5,376 bases of DNA, taken from assembly GCA_903930165.1 (NCBI GenBank), contig CAIYXO010000321.1, positions 1-5,376 of the forward strand, given 5' to 3'. This document shows positions 1 to 5,376 of this stretch, piece by piece; position 1 is the first letter of the stretch; each line of letters opens with the position of its first letter. Both the position numbers and the translations under genes were made by a program. Origin of the DNA: an uncultured Verrucomicrobiota bacterium (GTDB lineage Bacteria; Verrucomicrobiota; Verrucomicrobiia; Limisphaerales; UBA9464). Below the pieces are notes generated by a model. That model did no database searches and was not told the DNA's origin. It saw only the letters and a list, made by a program, of their open reading frames with translations.

Positions 1-936
1 ATGGTCCCAGAGGGCGACATGCCGCTGGTCCATCTCCACCAGGTCCTCCCAGACCACATCCCAGGCGCCGGGGGACTCGTACTCGCCGTCCGCCTTCTTC
101 ACGAACCACTCCGGATGCTCCTCCCATTCCACGCTGCCCCAGCCGGTGTGGTTGATCACCAGGTCGAGCATCAGGCGCGCGCCCTTCGCATGGACTGCCC
201 TCGCCAGTTCGATGAACTGGTCCACGCCGTTGGTCCTCTTGTCGAACTCCACCAGCGCCGGATCCACCGCGGTGAGGTGCTGGACCGCGTAGGGCGACCC
301 GAACCGGCCGAAGCGCGCGAAGGTGGTCGGAACCGGGCTCACCGGCAGCAGGTGGAGGATCCGGCAGCCCAGGTCGTCGACGATGTGGGGAATCTCCGAC
401 ACGAGGCCCCGCAGCGTGCCGCTGGGCGGAATGACGGTGAAGCCGGCCGCATCCAGCGCCTTCAGCTCCGGCGTCTCGTGGTCCGCGCGGGTCGTCACCC
501 GGCGCTTCGACCAGTCGCCGAACATCCGAGGGAAGGCGCAGTAGATCGTGTTGCCCGAGCGGGTCCAGGAGGGATGGACGCCGATCCCGATGTCCGGTCC
601 CGGTGGCCAGAACTGGCGGCCTCGCGGGTCGACGGCATAGGCCTTGGCCTTGAAATGCCCCACCTCGGTGAGCGGCAACGTCAGGCTCCAGTTCCCGTCG
701 TCACCACGCTCCATCGGGAGGTCACGCCATGCGGCCCCGGCGAGCGGGAGCTTCTGGAAATGGGACCGGACGATCTCGTCGCGGATGCGCGCCGCACGTC
801 CGACATTGGTCCGGAGCCGGGCGCTCCAGCCTTCGGGCAGGGTCTCCCCCTCGCAGCGGAGGATGACGGTTAGGAAATCGCCGGCGTGCCGCACTGTGCG
901 GTGGCCGGGTTCGGGCGACATCTCGAGACGGGGCAT
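1..936 (-). CDS. GH13 alpha-amylase-superfamily enzyme, N-terminal part (C-terminus beyond window)
   Basis: Seen: 312 codons open from an ATG at 934-936 to the left edge, with no stop, so the gene is truncated by the window. Residues about 20-105 look like a beta-rich N-terminal domain (many W/L/V strands, GNWSLTLPLT at 81-90). The catalytic barrel seems to start near 128 (NTIYCAFPRMFGDW). Residues 193-201 (ILHLLPVSP) fit an early barrel strand. DLVINH at 258-263 matches GH13 conserved region I (DxxxNH), followed by a substrate-side stretch EEHPEWFVKKADGEYESPG. Known: GH13 enzymes cleave or transfer alpha-glucosidic bonds in starch, glycogen or maltodextrin. The catalytic Asp, Glu and Asp (regions II-IV) would lie in the missing part, so activity cannot be judged. 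The N-terminal domain and the EHPEWF segment recall GlgE-type maltosyltransferases or bacterial glycogen-debranching proteins; that subtype is inference. No signal peptide is visible, so it is probably cytoplasmic. No clear Shine-Dalgarno site precedes the ATG; a second ATG (codon 6, 919-921) is an alternative start. Confidence 0.87.
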   Translation of the reverse strand, partial: MPRLEMSPEPGHRTVRHAGDFLTVILRCEGETLPEGWSARLRTNVGRAARIRDEIVRSHFQKLPLAGAAWRDLPMERGDDGNWSLTLPLTEVGHFKAKAYAVDPRGRQFWPPGPDIGIGVHPSWTRSGNTIYCAFPRMFGDWSKRRVTTRADHETPELKALDAAGFTVIPPSGTLRGLVSEIPHIVDDLGCRILHLLPVSPVPTTFARFGRFGSPYAVQHLTAVDPALVEFDKRTNGVDQFIELARAVHAKGARLMLDLVINHTGWGSVEWEEHPEWFVKKADGEYESPGAWDVVWEDLVEMDQRHVALWDH

Positions 937-995
937 GGAACTGGAGTTGGGTTGGACGGCCGGGTCGAGCGCGCCCGGGGGCAGTCTGTTTCGGA

Positions 996-1016
996 TCCGT
1001 TGGACAGGGCAACGGA
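996..1016 (-). other. Perfect 7-bp stem-loop between the DUF885 and GH13 genes
   Basis: TCCGTTG (996-1002) and CAACGGA (1010-1016) are perfect inverted copies around a 7-base loop. The hairpin lies 53 bases past the DUF885 stop and 59 bases before the GH13 start. On the minus strand no T-run follows it, so it is not a standard intrinsic terminator. It could be an mRNA-stabilising or processing hairpin, or chance. It is the only clear structure in the 132-bp spacer. Confidence 0.35.
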
Positions 1017-1068
1017 CAACCTTCCGGAATGGTGGGATTCCCCGCCCCGTCCGTGGGACCGGCCGACG

Positions 1069-2892
1069 TCAGGCTTTCGACTTCCGGTCCGCGATCCAGC
1101 GCTCGATTCGGCCTTCCAGCACGTCCAGCGGCAACGCCCCCTTCTCCAGCACCGCATCATGGAAGGCCCGCAGGTCGAACTTCGGACCGAGCGCCGCCTC
1201 CGCCTTGCGCCGCAGTTCCTGGATCTTCAGCTCGCCGATCTTGTAGGCGAGCGCCTGCCCCGGCCAGACGATGTACCGGTCGACCTCGACCACGATGTCG
1301 TGCTCGTTCTTGCCGGCGTTCGCCTTGAAGAAGTCGATCGCCTGCTGGCGGCTCCAACCGAGCGAATGCATGCCGGTGTCCACCACGAGCCGGATCGCCC
1401 GCCACATCTCGTACGTCAGCTGGCCGAACTTGCTGTACGGATCCTGGTACAGTCCGATCTCCGCCCCGAGGCTCTCCGCGTAGAGCGCCCATCCTTCGAC
1501 AAACACGGTGGTCTCGGAATACTTCTGGAACTCCGGGACCTGCTCCAGTTCCTGCGACAACGCGATCTGAAGATGGTGCCCCGGTACCGCCTCGTGCAGC
1601 GTCAGCGCCTCCATCTCCCACTTCGGACGTGTCTCAAGCGCATAGGTGTTCGCGTAGAAGTTGCCGGGCCGGCCGAACGTCCACGCCCCCGGCTGGTAAT
1701 AGGCCGTGGTCTGCGATTTCTCGGCGTAGCTCGGGATCGGCATCACCCCGTAGGGCAGTCGCGGCAGCTTCCCGAAAAGCCGGGGAAGCTCGCCGTCGAT
1801 GCGCTTCGAGATGTCGCGGTAGCCCGCCAGGAGGCCCGCCGCGGTGTCGAACTGGAACCGCTTGTCGGTCCGCAGGAACTCGAGGAAGCCGGGGAACGAA
1901 CCGGCGAATCCGGTCTTCCGCATGATCGCCTCCATCTCCGACCGGATGCGCTTCACCTCCGATTGCCCGATGTCGTGGATCTGGCGGGGAGTAAGGTCGG
2001 TGGTGGTGGAGCGGCGCACCGCATGCGCATACCAGGCCTCGCCGTCGGGCAACGCCGTGCAGGCGATGGTCTCGCGGGACTTCGGCACGTACTCGTCGAC
2101 CAGGAACCGGTGCAACTCGCGGTAGGCGGGATAGACCGCGTTGGTCAGCACCGCGGCCGCGGCCGCCTGGAGACGCACCTTCTCGGATTCCGGTATCGAG
2201 GGCGGGATCTCGGCGAACCGCCGGAACATCGGGCTCTTCCGGGAATCCTCCGGAACCTGGTTGAGGACCTGTTGCGGCACGTCCCGCAGCGTGATCCTCG
2301 GCGCGCTGATTCCCCGGGCCAAGCCGCCCCGCATCAGCTCGATGTTCTGGCGGATCAACACCGGCGCCTTCTCCAGCCTCCGGAGCATGTCCTCGAAGTC
2401 CCCGACCGATCCACCGGGCATGATCGAAAGCGTCTGCGCCACGTCTTGCTGGACCCCGTTCATCTGGGTCAATGGCATCAGCTCGGCCGGGAAACGCAGG
2501 CCCGCCTCGTCCCGTCGCAACCCGCGGTCGAACAGCTCCAGCCAGAACCGGTCGTCTTCGGAAAGCCGGGCGGAGTCGATGGAACGCAGCACGGCGCGCG
2601 GACGGGAAAGCTCCGCCTTCTGGCGCGAGATCGACTCCGGAGAGAGGTCCGACCACCGGTCGTTGACTCCCTTGTATCCGTTGTAGGTGGCCGCCTCCGG
2701 GGTGGATTCCATGAGGTAGGACCAGTGCAGTCCGAGGAAGCGGTGGAAACGCGCGGACTCGTCGTCCTGGCCGGCCGCACGGACCAGCTTGTCGTACTCC
2801 GACGCCCAGGCGGCAGGGGTCTTGTCGGCGGCGTGGGAGGACGGTTCCAGTGCGGCAACCGAGGCCGCCGCGATCAACCAGCGTCGAAGCAT
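1069..2892 (-). CDS. Secreted DUF885-family putative zinc metallopeptidase
   Basis: Complete, 607 residues, ATG at 2890-2892 and TGA at 1069-1071; the length suits the DUF885 (PF05960) family. Residues 1-21 form a Sec-type signal: positive MLRR, hydrophobic LIAAASVAAL, and SHA before a likely cut at 21/22, so the protein is probably periplasmic or secreted, with no lipobox. Family hallmarks in order: QPGAWTFGRPGNFYANTY at 400-417, HEAVPGHHLQ at 433-442, EGWALYAE at 466-473, DTGMHSLGW at 505-513 and RYIVWPGQALAYKIG at 539-553. H433, E434, H439 or H440 and E466 look like metal-binding and catalytic residues; the spacing from HE to EGW (about 32 residues) resembles gluzincin peptidases, although the motif is not a strict HExxH. 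Known: DUF885 proteins are generally treated as peptidase-like, with few characterised. Substrate is unknown. The start is supported by the signal peptide and by GAGG 8 bases upstream. The reading frame stays open far upstream, but that stretch has no domain and runs antisense-frame through the neighbouring gene. Confidence 0.93.
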   Translation of the reverse strand: MLRRWLIAAASVAALEPSSHAADKTPAAWASEYDKLVRAAGQDDESARFHRFLGLHWSYLMESTPEAATYNGYKGVNDRWSDLSPESISRQKAELSRPRAVLRSIDSARLSEDDRFWLELFDRGLRRDEAGLRFPAELMPLTQMNGVQQDVAQTLSIMPGGSVGDFEDMLRRLEKAPVLIRQNIELMRGGLARGISAPRITLRDVPQQVLNQVPEDSRKSPMFRRFAEIPPSIPESEKVRLQAAAAAVLTNAVYPAYRELHRFLVDEYVPKSRETIACTALPDGEAWYAHAVRRSTTTDLTPRQIHDIGQSEVKRIRSEMEAIMRKTGFAGSFPGFLEFLRTDKRFQFDTAAGLLAGYRDISKRIDGELPRLFGKLPRLPYGVMPIPSYAEKSQTTAYYQPGAWTFGRPGNFYANTYALETRPKWEMEALTLHEAVPGHHLQIALSQELEQVPEFQKYSETTVFVEGWALYAESLGAEIGLYQDPYSKFGQLTYEMWRAIRLVVDTGMHSLGWSRQQAIDFFKANAGKNEHDIVVEVDRYIVWPGQALAYKIGELKIQELRRKAEAALGPKFDLRAFHDAVLEKGALPLDVLEGRIERWIADRKSKA

Positions 2893-2900
2893 GGCGCCAG

Positions 2901-2904
2901 CCTC
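2901..2904 (-). promoter_or_regulatory. Ribosome binding site of the DUF885 gene
   Basis: The minus strand reads GAGG here, 8 bases before the ATG at 2892. It supports choosing the signal-peptide start within a frame that has no upstream stop for over 2 kb. The other three genes show no comparable Shine-Dalgarno sequence. Confidence 0.5.
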
Positions 2905-2954
2905 GACGAAACCGACCGCACGGAAAGCAGGAAGTGGAAGACCGGCCGTATTCG

Positions 2955-3034
2955 CGATTCCGGATCTCCGATTCCTGACTTCGCCATGGGACCTCGGCCG
3001 CCAAGCCGCGGCATCCCCTGCATTCCCCGATTCC
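2955..3034 (-). repeat. Three dispersed copies of GGAATCG
   Basis: CGATTCC on the plus strand (GGAATCG on the minus) occurs exactly at 2955-2961, 2969-2975 and 3028-3034, with degenerate relatives such as GGGGAATGC beside the last copy. All lie upstream of the DUF885 gene, 60 to 145 bases from its start. They could be leftover units of a degenerate tandem repeat or, less likely, binding sites. Confidence 0.5.
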
Positions 3035-3411
3035 CGCCCCCCGGGCGGACCGCACTCAAGAACGCCAAGGCAGAAACGGTCTCCAGGAACCCAAGCCGTG
3101 AGGACACCCAACGGTCGGTGCTCGGTCCAGACGCCGGAAACCCAAGGTTCCCCTCCGCGAGCTCCGCGGTTCCGCTCCCACGGCCTGCACGTGTAGGAGA
3201 CGACGTGGAGAGTCTCTGACCAAGAGTCCACCGGGACGACTCCGAACGGAAAGGGCTGTTTCACACGCAGCCGCGGAGCAGGCGGGGAAGTGAGAAGAAG
3301 CCAACGGTGCGCTCGATCCGGGGACAGTACCGGCATGGCGACCACCGATCGGAGTTCGGCCTGGTCACAGGAGTCCCGACGCCCCCTCCCCTTCGCTCGC
3401 GGCTTGGCGGC
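2997..3411. repeat. 14-bp perfect inverted repeat bounding 387 bp of the gap
   Basis: GCCGCCAAGCCGCG at 2997-3010 recurs as its exact reverse complement at 3398-3411. The match ends on both sides after 14 bases. The copies enclose most of the noncoding gap, as terminal repeats of a small non-autonomous element would, but no target-site duplication is evident and the right copy lies in a local GGCTTGGC tandem, so it may be a shared GC-rich word. Confidence 0.4.
3136..3169. other. Two adjacent compact hairpins
   Basis: On the minus strand GGGAACC-TTG-GGTTTCC (3136-3152) folds as a 7-bp stem with one G-U pair and a 3-base loop. Immediately next, CCGCGGAGCTCGCGG (3155-3169) forms a 5-bp CCGCG/CGCGG stem around GAGCT. 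Neither is followed by a T-run on either strand, so they are not intrinsic terminators. Paired hairpins in intergenic DNA are typical of REP-like elements; that link is inference. Confidence 0.35.
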
Positions 3412-3416
3412 TTGGC
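3401..3416. repeat. 8-bp tandem pair GGCTTGGC x2
   Basis: Two exact head-to-tail units of GGCTTGGC lie about 30 bases beyond the dehydrogenase stop (minus-strand downstream side). The first unit forms part of the right arm of the 14-bp inverted repeat. Confidence 0.55.
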
Positions 3417-3443
3417 GTGCCGGTCCCTTCCGAATCGATCCGC

Positions 3444-4523
3444 TCAGCCGGCCTGCGTTCCCTGCACCACCACCACCTTCAACGACTCCGGCGTGGGCTT
3501 CGCGGCCAAGGCCACCGCGGCGGCGGTCTGCTCGAGCGGAAAGGTGTGGGTCACCAGTTTCCGGACATCCAACCGCCGGGAAAACACCAGCCGGGCCACC
3601 TCGCGTTGCAGGGTGAAGTCGGACGAATAGCTGCCGGTCAGGGACTTCTCGTCCACACACACCACGCCCAGGTCCACCGGGGCGGTCTTGCCGCGGACCG
3701 TGTGGGCGAAGAGCAGGACCGTTCCCCCGCCCCGCAGCGCCGCCTGCGCCTGCGCCACCACGGCGTCCACCGGCACACACACCACCGCCGCGTCGAGGCC
3801 ACGGCCACGTGTCAGCTTCCCCAGCTTGTCCAACAGCTCCGGATCGGCGCCATCCACCGTCTTCCAGGCCCCGAAGGACCTCGCCAGCCGGCGACGGGAC
3901 TCGATGAGGTCGGTGGCGACCACCCGGATGCCCTGGAGCGACAACAGCCGGATGAACAGCAGCCCGATCGGACCGGCCCCCGCCACCAAGACGACGTCGT
4001 CGGCCAACAACGGAAGCTGCCGGATGCCCTTCAGCACCGTGTTCACCGGCTCCAGCATCGCCCCTTCGAGGAAGGAGTTCTTCGCCGGGATCCCCACCAC
4101 CCCGGGCAGGCAGAAGTCCATGACCCGGACGTATTCCGCATACCCGCCGCCCGCCGGCTCGAAGCCCGCGGTGATGCCGGTACGTTTGTAGGTCCCGCAT
4201 TGGGCGAAGGCCCCATGACGGCAGAAATGGCAGTCCATGCAGGGCACGTGGTGGTGGAGTCCCACGCGATCGCCCACGGCCAGTCCGCGGACCCCGGCAC
4301 CGGCCTTCACGATCGTGCCGGCCGTCTCGTGTCCGTAGATGCGCGGCGGAGTCTGGGTGCCCTGGTGGATCTTCTTGATGTCGGTGGGACAGACACCGCA
4401 GGCGGCCACGCGGACCAGGATCTCGTTCTTCCCGATCCGCGGCACGGGAACGGACTCCACCCGGAGATCGTCCACCCCACGGTACACCACGGCCTTCATG
4501 TTCTTGGGAATCGGACTGATCAT
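3444..4523 (-). CDS. Zinc-dependent medium-chain alcohol/polyol dehydrogenase
   Basis: Complete, 359 residues, ATG at 4521-4523 and TGA at 3444-3446, normal length for the zinc MDR family. It probably oxidises an alcohol, polyol or sugar hydroxyl with NAD in the cytoplasm. The N-terminal GroES-like domain has catalytic-zinc ligands C45 (CGVCPTD), H65-E66 (GHE) and E158 (LEP). All four structural-zinc cysteines are present: C95, C98, C101 and C109. The Rossmann domain carries GAGPIG at 182-187, and D205 ends the second strand, which by family knowledge favours NAD over NADP. No signal peptide is present. Sorbitol/threonine-dehydrogenase-like members are the nearest style, but substrate cannot be read from sequence. 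Start: no Shine-Dalgarno site is visible before 4523 or before the internal ATG at 4497-4499 (codon 9, MKAVVY), where the conserved fold begins; either is possible. The frame stays open upstream to 4823, but that would translate the tandem repeats and overlap the divergent gene. The gene is divergent from the Gfo/Idh gene across 218 bp. Confidence 0.93.
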   Translation of the reverse strand: MISPIPKNMKAVVYRGVDDLRVESVPVPRIGKNEILVRVAACGVCPTDIKKIHQGTQTPPRIYGHETAGTIVKAGAGVRGLAVGDRVGLHHHVPCMDCHFCRHGAFAQCGTYKRTGITAGFEPAGGGYAEYVRVMDFCLPGVVGIPAKNSFLEGAMLEPVNTVLKGIRQLPLLADDVVLVAGAGPIGLLFIRLLSLQGIRVVATDLIESRRRLARSFGAWKTVDGADPELLDKLGKLTRGRGLDAAVVCVPVDAVVAQAQAALRGGGTVLLFAHTVRGKTAPVDLGVVCVDEKSLTGSYSSDFTLQREVARLVFSRRLDVRKLVTHTFPLEQTAAAVALAAKPTPESLKVVVVQGTQAG

Positions 4524-4543
4524 GGGCGGGAGGGTAGCGGGAT

Positions 4544-4591
4544 GGGTTGAAGGGTTGAAGGGTTGAAGGGGCGAAGGGTTGAAGGGGCGAA
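4544..4591 (+). repeat. 8-bp tandem array, six units (GGGTTGAA / GGGGCGAA)
   Basis: Six exact-length units run head to tail: GGGTTGAA at 4544, 4552, 4560 and 4576, and GGGGCGAA at 4568 and 4584, then a partial GGGGCG at 4592-4597. The two unit types differ at two adjacent positions (TT versus GC) and are interleaved. The array begins about 20 bases upstream of the dehydrogenase ATG. Confidence 0.9.
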
Positions 4592-4639
4592 GGGGCGGCC
4601 GGAGTGACGGCGAACGGCAAGGGTCGCGAGTCGGACGGG

Positions 4640-4678
4640 TTCGCCTTCTCCGAGTCCTCCGTGTCTCTGTGGCTGATC
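4640..4678 (-). repeat. CACAGAGACACGGAG-type degenerate intergenic repeat
   Basis: On the minus strand this reads as a purine-rich run built on CACAGAGACACGGAGG followed by ACTCGGAGAAGG. From general knowledge, intergenic strings of this style recur in genomes of several phyla, including Verrucomicrobiota and cyanobacteria. A looser stretch of similar style is at 3260-3300. Only one good copy is in this window, so the repeat status is inference. Confidence 0.45.
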
Positions 4679-4689
4679 TTGGGTGTCCG

Positions 4690-4702
4690 GGCCCTTGGGG
4701 CC
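4690..4702. other. Short palindrome upstream of the Gfo/Idh gene
   Basis: GGCCC-TTG-GGGCC is a perfect 5-bp inverted repeat centred about 46 bases before the ATG at 4742. The position would suit an operator, but the arms are short and GC-only, so chance is likely. Confidence 0.25.
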
Positions 4703-4712
4703 TCTTTCGAAT

Positions 4713-4728
4713 TTCCGCGGTTCCGCGT
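4713..4728 (+). repeat. 8-bp near-exact tandem pair TTCCGCGG/TTCCGCGT
   Basis: Two head-to-tail 8-bp units differ only in the last base and end 13 bases before the Gfo/Idh start codon, in the expected 5' leader. It is the third distinct 8-bp tandem in this window's noncoding DNA. Confidence 0.45.
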
Positions 4729-4741
4729 CGTCCATCGGCCC

Positions 4742-5376
4742 ATGCCCCAGACGTCCCGTCGCCAGTTTCTTGGCCGTTCCCTGTTCTTCTCCGGCGGTCT
4801 GCTGATCGCCGGCTGCTCCGCACCGCATGTCAGCCGACGGCGCGTCCTCGGGGCCAACGATCGCCTCCGGATCGCCTCGGTCGGCGTCGGCGGGAAGGGC
4901 TGGACCGATCTCAACATGGTCGGAAACCAGGACATCGTGGGAGTCTGCGATGTCGATGCGGGCCGCCTGGCCAAGGCTGGCGAGAAGTTCGGCTCGGCAC
5001 GTCGCTTCGCCGACTGGCGCCGGATGTTCGACGAACTGGGCAACTCGATCGACGCGGTGACGGTCTCGACCCCGGACCACACGCATTTCCCACCTTCGAT
5101 CCGTGCTGTCCGGCAAGGCTGGCATGTGTTCTGCCAGAAGCCGCTGACGCACACGATCTGGGAGGCGCGCGAATTGACCCGCGCCGCCAAGGAGGCCGGG
5201 GTCGCCACACAGATGGGCAACCAGGGGATCTCCCATCCGAAGCTCCGGCGGGACGCCGAGCTGGTGAAGGGCGGCGCGGTGGGAACCGTGAAGGAACTGC
5301 ACTGCTGGACCGACCGCCCGGGAAATTGGTGGCCCCAAGGCGTGGGTCGTCCGGCCGATCGCCCGCAAGTGCCCTC
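4742..5376 (+). CDS. Tat-exported Gfo/Idh/MocA-family oxidoreductase, N-terminal part
   Basis: ATG at 4742-4744, then 211 codons open to the right edge without a stop; roughly half of a usual 400-450-residue family member. Residues 5-11 (SRRQFLG) are a twin-arginine signal, followed by a hydrophobic stretch and LLIAGC with C25 as a possible lipobox cysteine, so the protein may be exported folded and perhaps lipid-anchored. The NAD(P)-binding Rossmann fold begins at RLRIASVGVGGKG (41-53), with D70 after the second strand (VGVCD), STPDHTH at 109-115 and QKP at 132-134 in place of the common EKP. The catalytic Lys/Asp/His region of the C-terminal domain is missing or only begun. Known: the family performs NAD(P)-dependent redox chemistry on sugars and cyclitols, and some members are glycosidases using bound NAD. 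Tat export fits a protein carrying its cofactor out of the cytoplasm. The substrate is unknown. No Shine-Dalgarno site is seen, and no in-frame start codon lies close upstream. It is divergent from the dehydrogenase gene. Confidence 0.9.
   Translation, partial: MPQTSRRQFLGRSLFFSGGLLIAGCSAPHVSRRRVLGANDRLRIASVGVGGKGWTDLNMVGNQDIVGVCDVDAGRLAKAGEKFGSARRFADWRRMFDELGNSIDAVTVSTPDHTHFPPSIRAVRQGWHVFCQKPLTHTIWEARELTRAAKEAGVATQMGNQGISHPKLRRDAELVKGGAVGTVKELHCWTDRPGNWWPQGVGRPADRPQVP

Larger units (their letters stand above)
2893..3443. other. Noncoding gap of about 550 bp, repeat- and hairpin-rich
   Basis: This stretch separates the DUF885 start from the dehydrogenase stop. Open frames cross it on both strands, but their translations are rich in R, G, P and S, match no recognisable fold and have no ribosome binding site, so I call no gene. 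It holds three GGAATCG copies (minus strand), a 14-bp inverted repeat, two compact hairpins, an 8-bp tandem pair and a CACGCAG..GCGGAG stretch. The DUF885 promoter must lie within it, but no convincing -35/-10 pair is visible. No T-tract terminator follows the dehydrogenase stop. A degraded dispersed element or an accumulation of genome-specific repeats is the likeliest content. Confidence 0.6.
4524..4741. promoter_or_regulatory. Divergent intergenic region between dehydrogenase and Gfo/Idh genes
   Basis: The two genes start outward from this 218-bp spacer, so promoters for both should lie here. No clear sigma-70 boxes or Shine-Dalgarno sites are visible. The left third is an 8-bp tandem array, the middle holds a CACAGAGACACGGAG-type repeat, and the right third has a small palindrome and a TTCCGCGG/TTCCGCGT pair just before the plus-strand ATG. 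Confidence 0.5.

Noticed and set aside
3034..3048. CCGCCC-CCC-GGGCGG hairpin as a terminator
   Set aside because: The stem is only 6 bp, no T-run follows on either strand, and it is not placed after a gene end.
886..3219. 777-residue plus-strand open frame opposite the DUF885 gene
   Set aside because: Its translation is R/L/V/H-rich with no recognisable motif and lies antisense to a gene with clear family signatures; long antisense frames are expected at this GC content.
3260..3300. CRISPR-like or insertion-sequence end
   Set aside because: There are no regularly spaced identical repeats, no transposase frame, and no target duplication; only a loose match to a degenerate repeat style.
3056..3304. 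82-residue minus-strand open frame in the gap (and a 77-residue one at 2874-3107)
   Set aside because: No ribosome binding site, no recognisable domain, and the frames run through the repeats and hairpins.
3417..4550. 377-residue plus-strand open frame opposite the dehydrogenase
   Set aside because: Composition is low in information (H, R, G, P, Q-rich), and it mirrors a gene with all zinc-site residues intact on the other strand.
4524..4823. N-terminal extension of the dehydrogenase to 4823
   Set aside because: It would translate the octamer array and overlap the divergent gene; the added residues are arginine- and proline-rich with no homology to the family.
2893..5220. Upstream extension of the DUF885 frame, giving a 1383-residue protein
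   Set aside because: The extension crosses the dehydrogenase in the wrong frame and the repeat region; the signal peptide and GAGG place the start at 2892.

Overview
The window is very GC-rich (roughly two thirds by eye). It carries four protein genes, two of them cut by the window edges. Three features point to the Verrucomicrobiota or the wider PVC group: a Tat-exported Gfo/Idh/MocA-type oxidoreductase with a 'GANDR-[LI]-RI' opening, a secreted DUF885 protein, and intergenic DNA full of short degenerate repeats. This placement is inferred from gene style; no rRNA or marker gene is present.

Layout: (1) 1-936, minus strand: N-terminal part of a GH13 (alpha-amylase superfamily) enzyme that runs off the left edge. 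(2) 1069-2892, minus: complete 607-residue secreted DUF885-family putative metallopeptidase with a HEAVPGHH motif. (3) 2893-3443: about 550 bases with no convincing gene, rich in hairpins, short direct repeats and a 14-bp inverted repeat. (4) 3444-4523, minus: complete 359-residue zinc-dependent medium-chain dehydrogenase with both zinc sites intact. (5) 4524-4741: divergent intergenic region with an 8-bp tandem array and a CACAGAGACACGGAG-type repeat. (6) 4742-5376, plus: N-terminal part of a Gfo/Idh/MocA-family oxidoreductase with a twin-arginine signal and a possible lipobox, running off the right edge.

The dehydrogenase and the Gfo/Idh protein are divergently arranged around a 218-bp spacer and could both act in sugar or polyol oxidation, but nothing in the sequence proves a shared pathway. 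The GH13 and DUF885 genes lie on the same strand 132 bp apart; cotranscription is possible but unsupported. Very long open frames occur opposite or across the real genes, as expected at this GC content, and were rejected. I found no defence system, mobile element with a transposase, CRISPR array or RNA gene. The coding content looks ordinary; the less usual material is the repeat-rich noncoding DNA.
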